From Dethiosulfatibacter sp. (GTDB lineage Bacteria > Bacillota_A > Clostridia > Tissierellales > Dethiosulfatibacteraceae), in NCBI GenBank assembly GCA_019084435.1, contig JAHRFV010000190.1, forward strand, positions 1 through 15,507: DNA of 15,507 bases. The letters are read 5' to 3'. The notes beneath the pieces were generated by a model. The model did not search any database. It was given only the letters and a program-made list of their open reading frames with translations, and was not told the origin of the DNA. A program made the position numbers and the translations under genes. Numbering within the stretch: position 1 is the stretch's first letter; each line of letters begins with the position of its first letter. Positions 14,466 through 15,507 of this stretch are shown here, piece by piece.

Positions 14466-14765
14466 GTGAATAATAAACATTACGAAAGGTTGGATAATAA
14501 AGGGTTTGTTGTAAAGACTTTTTCAGATGCCTTTGAAAAACCACTTGCAACAGATATGTTTATTGGATGTGGTGGTAGGCATTACAACCCTATTATACGC
14601 AGACTAGACGGATTGCCATTATACAAATATATCGATGGCATAAAAACAGAAACAAGTGATTTGGATTTTGTTGATGAACTTAATCCCGCAAACATAGCAC
14701 CCACACTAGAAGAAGTTGTTGATGATTTAATCCAATTACTGTTAGACAAAGAGGTGATACTATGA
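14466..14765 (+). CDS. Small tail-associated protein, function unknown
   Basis: A 99-residue protein that I do not recognise. It starts at GTG 14466 with a strong AAAGGAGG (14453-14460). The sequence has KHYERLDNKGFVVKTFSDAFEKP, an FIGCGGRHYNP segment (about 32-42) and a final acidic helix PTLEEVVDDLIQLLLDKEVIL. In many prophages of Gram-positive bacteria a short protein of this kind, beginning with a 'Y-x-x-L-D-x-x-G-x-V' like segment, follows the receptor-binding gene and may be a fibre accessory or chaperone. That role here is inference. Its stop overlaps the next gene start (ATGA). Confidence 0.75.
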   Translation: MNNKHYERLDNKGFVVKTFSDAFEKPLATDMFIGCGGRHYNPIIRRLDGLPLYKYIDGIKTETSDLDFVDELNPANIAPTLEEVVDDLIQLLLDKEVIL

Positions 14766-14938
14766 GCAAGTATCAAAATCTAGACAGGTTTTTAGAAAAG
14801 AAAGGCTTAAAACTGAAAGCAGAAGAAAACAAGGCAACTAAGGAAATGGTTATCGCAGAATATAAGGAAAAAGAGAAAGTTAAGAAGTTGACACAGGAAG
14901 AAAGGTTGACAAGGATTGAGAAGATTTTGGGACTGTAA
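14762..14938 (+). CDS. Very small charged helical protein (58 aa), unknown
   Basis: ATG 14762 to TAA 14936-14938 encodes 58 residues, overlapping the preceding stop by an ATGA with GAGGTGATAC upstream. The product is rich in Lys and Glu and strongly helical: YQNLDRFLEKKGLKLKAEENK followed by EYKEKEKVKKLTQEERLTRIEKILGL. There is no membrane segment. It is the last phage-oriented gene before the noncoding junction. Position resembles that of XkdX-type small proteins, but the sequence lacks their usual pattern. It is likely real because of the RBS, the overlap and the composition. Confidence 0.7.
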   Translation: MSKYQNLDRFLEKKGLKLKAEENKATKEMVIAEYKEKEKVKKLTQEERLTRIEKILGL

Positions 14939-14959
14939 CTTCCCATTAGTCCTTGTCGG

Positions 14960-14992
14960 TGACATGCAAATGACTTGCAATATGACCTACAA
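14960..14992 (+). repeat. Three tandem 10-bp repeats TGAC(A/T/C)T(G/A)CAA
   Basis: TGACATGCAA (14960-14969), TGACTTGCAA (14971-14980) and TGACCTACAA (14983-14992), spaced 11 and 12 bp start to start, about one helical turn. A half copy, GTTGCAA, follows at 14995-15001. Phased short direct repeats beside a junction are the usual form of tyrosine-integrase arm-type binding sites; that role is inferred. Confidence 0.6.
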
Positions 14993-15036
14993 CCGTTGCA
15001 ATCAGTAGGTGAGTGCTTGACTGGGGGTCAAGGGGT

Positions 15037-15071
15037 CAAAGACCAGGAACACTATAAATCCCTGGTCCTTG
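15037..15071. repeat. Inverted repeat, candidate att core or terminator
   Basis: GACCAGG (15041-15047) pairs with CCTGGTC (15061-15067) across 13 bases (AACACTATAAATC); after one mismatch CAA/TTG extends the dyad outward (15037-15039 and 15069-15071). No T run follows, which argues against an intrinsic terminator. Two inverted arms about a short AT-rich centre would suit a recombinase core site. Confidence 0.4.
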
Positions 15072-15087
15072 TTGCCTATTTGTTGCC
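15069..15087 (+). repeat. Direct repeat TTGTTGCC, two copies 11 bp apart
   Basis: TTGTTGCC occurs at 15069-15076 and 15080-15087, separated by TAT, again phased at one helical turn. It may be a further protein-binding pair on the other side of the dyad. Confidence 0.5.
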
Positions 15088-15120
15088 CAAATTAATTTAA
15101 CTCAATAGGTTTGGCTATAT

Positions 15121-15181
15121 GATATTTACATTAAAAGCCTGAAAACCCTAAACAGTTGCATGGTATAATACGATATTTACA
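15121..15181 (+). repeat. Direct repeat GATATTTACA, two copies 51 bp apart
   Basis: GATATTTACA is found at 15121-15130 and 15172-15181, each preceded by AT(A)-rich sequence (TATAT and AATAC). The second copy overlaps the predicted transcription start of the promoter candidate at 15161-15169. Function unknown; operator or recombination repeat are both possible. Confidence 0.5.
15161..15169 (+). promoter_or_regulatory. Extended -10 promoter candidate
   Basis: TGGTATAAT is a perfect extended -10 element. A consensus -35 at the normal distance is absent (GAAAAC at 15141-15146), which extended -10 promoters tolerate. Transcription to the right would start near 15176 and meet the terminator at 15226-15254, giving an RNA of about 80 nt, with no ORF of note. 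Confidence 0.4.
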
Positions 15182-15225
15182 CCTGTTCATCAAGCCAGGT
15201 ATGATGTAATATCAGTTGTAATTAG

Positions 15226-15254
15226 AAAGGATGGCCAAATTGGCCATCCTTTTT
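15226..15254. terminator. Strong hairpin terminator between prophage end and PII gene
   Basis: AAAGGATGGCCA (15226-15237) pairs perfectly with TGGCCATCCTTT (15241-15252) around AAT, followed by T to 15254 on the + strand. Being symmetrical, it also serves the - strand PII gene, whose stop codon is at 15256-15254, immediately upstream of it. It separates convergent phage and host transcription. Confidence 0.85.
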
Positions 15255-15507
15255 CAATTGATTGCTTCATGTCCGGATTCACCTGTTCTGATACGATAAA
15301 TATTGTCAATCCGATAAATGAATATTTTCCCATCACCAATCTCTCCGGTTCTACAAATAGCTTGAGCCGTTTCTACCACTAGTTCCACAGCTGTTTTGCA
15401 TACAACAACCTCAACTTTTATTTTTGGAAGCAGCAAAGCTGTGTAATCTGCACCTCTGTATTTTGTGGTGTGGCCCTTTTGTTTACCGGAACCGAGCACA
15501 TTTGAAA
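15254..15507 (-). CDS. PII family nitrogen regulatory protein (GlnB/GlnK type), C-terminal part
   Basis: PII proteins are small trimeric sensors of 2-oxoglutarate, ATP/ADP and glutamine status that control AmtB, glutamine synthetase or transcription. The frame is open to the window edge, so the N-terminal quarter is missing; a GTG at 15499 is internal. The 83 visible residues include the T-loop GSGKQKGHTTKYRGADYTALLLPK with both T-loop tyrosines (YRGADY, the uridylylated one being the second), the strand VEVVV, and the C-terminal signature TGEIGDGKIFIY followed by IYRIRTGESGHEAI. Nothing in the visible part is broken, so the gene was not disrupted by the insertion. GlnB and GlnK cannot be told apart here because no amtB neighbour is visible. 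A hairpin terminator lies directly downstream. Confidence 0.93.
   Translation of the reverse strand, partial: SNVLGSGKQKGHTTKYRGADYTALLLPKIKVEVVVCKTAVELVVETAQAICRTGEIGDGKIFIYRIDNIYRIRTGESGHEAIN

Larger units (their letters stand above)
14939..15253. other. Noncoding prophage-host junction region
   Basis: 315 bases with no gene I can support, between the last phage gene and the host PII gene. From left to right it holds three 10-bp direct repeats (14960-14992), an inverted repeat ACCTAC/GTAGGT (14985-14990 and 15005-15010), a tRNA-anticodon-arm-like hairpin (15015-15033), a longer dyad (15037-15071), the repeat TTGTTGCC (15069-15076 and 15080-15087), an AT-rich stretch with a 10-nt repeat GATATTTACA, an extended -10 sequence and a strong terminator. 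This density of repeats at a phage-host border suggests the attachment site (attR) lies here; the exact crossover cannot be fixed without the other prophage end. Confidence 0.55.

Noticed and set aside
14762..14938. XkdX family protein
   Set aside because: Size and place fit, but the sequence is a Lys/Glu helix without the Trp/Tyr-rich pattern that I associate with XkdX, so it is left unnamed.
14964..15008. Fourteen-codon peptide through the direct repeats
   Set aside because: No RBS; the ATG/TGC periodicity is explained by the DNA repeats themselves.
15006..15080. A complete tRNA-Pro gene
   Set aside because: The anticodon arm is convincing, but no T-arm (GGTTC-type) or acceptor stem follows; the next hairpin has a 13-base loop.
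14939..15253. CRISPR array
   Set aside because: Repeats are only 8-10 bp with no spacers of regular length.

Overview
The window is the right-hand half of a tailed-phage (siphovirus, HK97-type) late gene cluster, ending at a bacterial chromosomal gene. It is therefore most likely the right end of an integrated prophage. Low-to-moderate GC, strong AGGAGG-type ribosome binding sites, TTG/GTG starts and protein types common in clostridial prophages suggest a Firmicutes host, probably class Clostridia. I cannot name the species. No integrase, repressor, replication or terminase gene lies in the window, so prophage completeness cannot be judged.

Layout, all on the + strand until the end. HEAD (1-4756): end of the portal protein, ClpP-type prohead protease, HK97-fold major capsid protein, a stem-loop/terminator region, two overlapping GT-A-type glycosyltransferases, a gp6-like head-tail connector and a head-closure (adaptor) protein. 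TAIL (4749-11462): gp10-like protein, DUF3168-type tail completion protein, tail tube protein with an extra C-terminal Ig/cadherin-like domain, terminator-like hairpin, tail assembly chaperones G and (by -1 frameshift) G-T, a short tape measure protein, distal tail protein (Dit) and a tail-tip endopeptidase-type protein (Tal). LYSIS (11567-12959): three consecutive small membrane proteins (coiled-coil plus one TM, then two holin-like proteins) and a T7-lysozyme-type zinc amidase. BASEPLATE/HOST RECOGNITION (12973-14938): a BppU-type protein with a modular receptor-binding-like C-terminus and two small genes. END (14939-15253): noncoding, holding 10-bp direct repeats, several inverted repeats, an extended -10 promoter candidate and a strong hairpin terminator. 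I infer that it contains the prophage-host junction. HOST FLANK (15254-15507, - strand): C-terminal part of a PII nitrogen-regulatory protein.

The genes read as one densely packed operon, with many ATGA-type overlaps giving translational coupling. It is interrupted by terminator-like hairpins directly after the two most abundant virion proteins (major capsid and tail tube), a plausible way of setting protein ratios. The least ordinary parts are the glycosyltransferase pair inside the head module next to a tail tube with an extra surface domain (possible virion glycosylation), a Tal gene with no good start codon lying in the same frame as Dit behind a single UAG, and the repeat-rich junction next to the PII gene.
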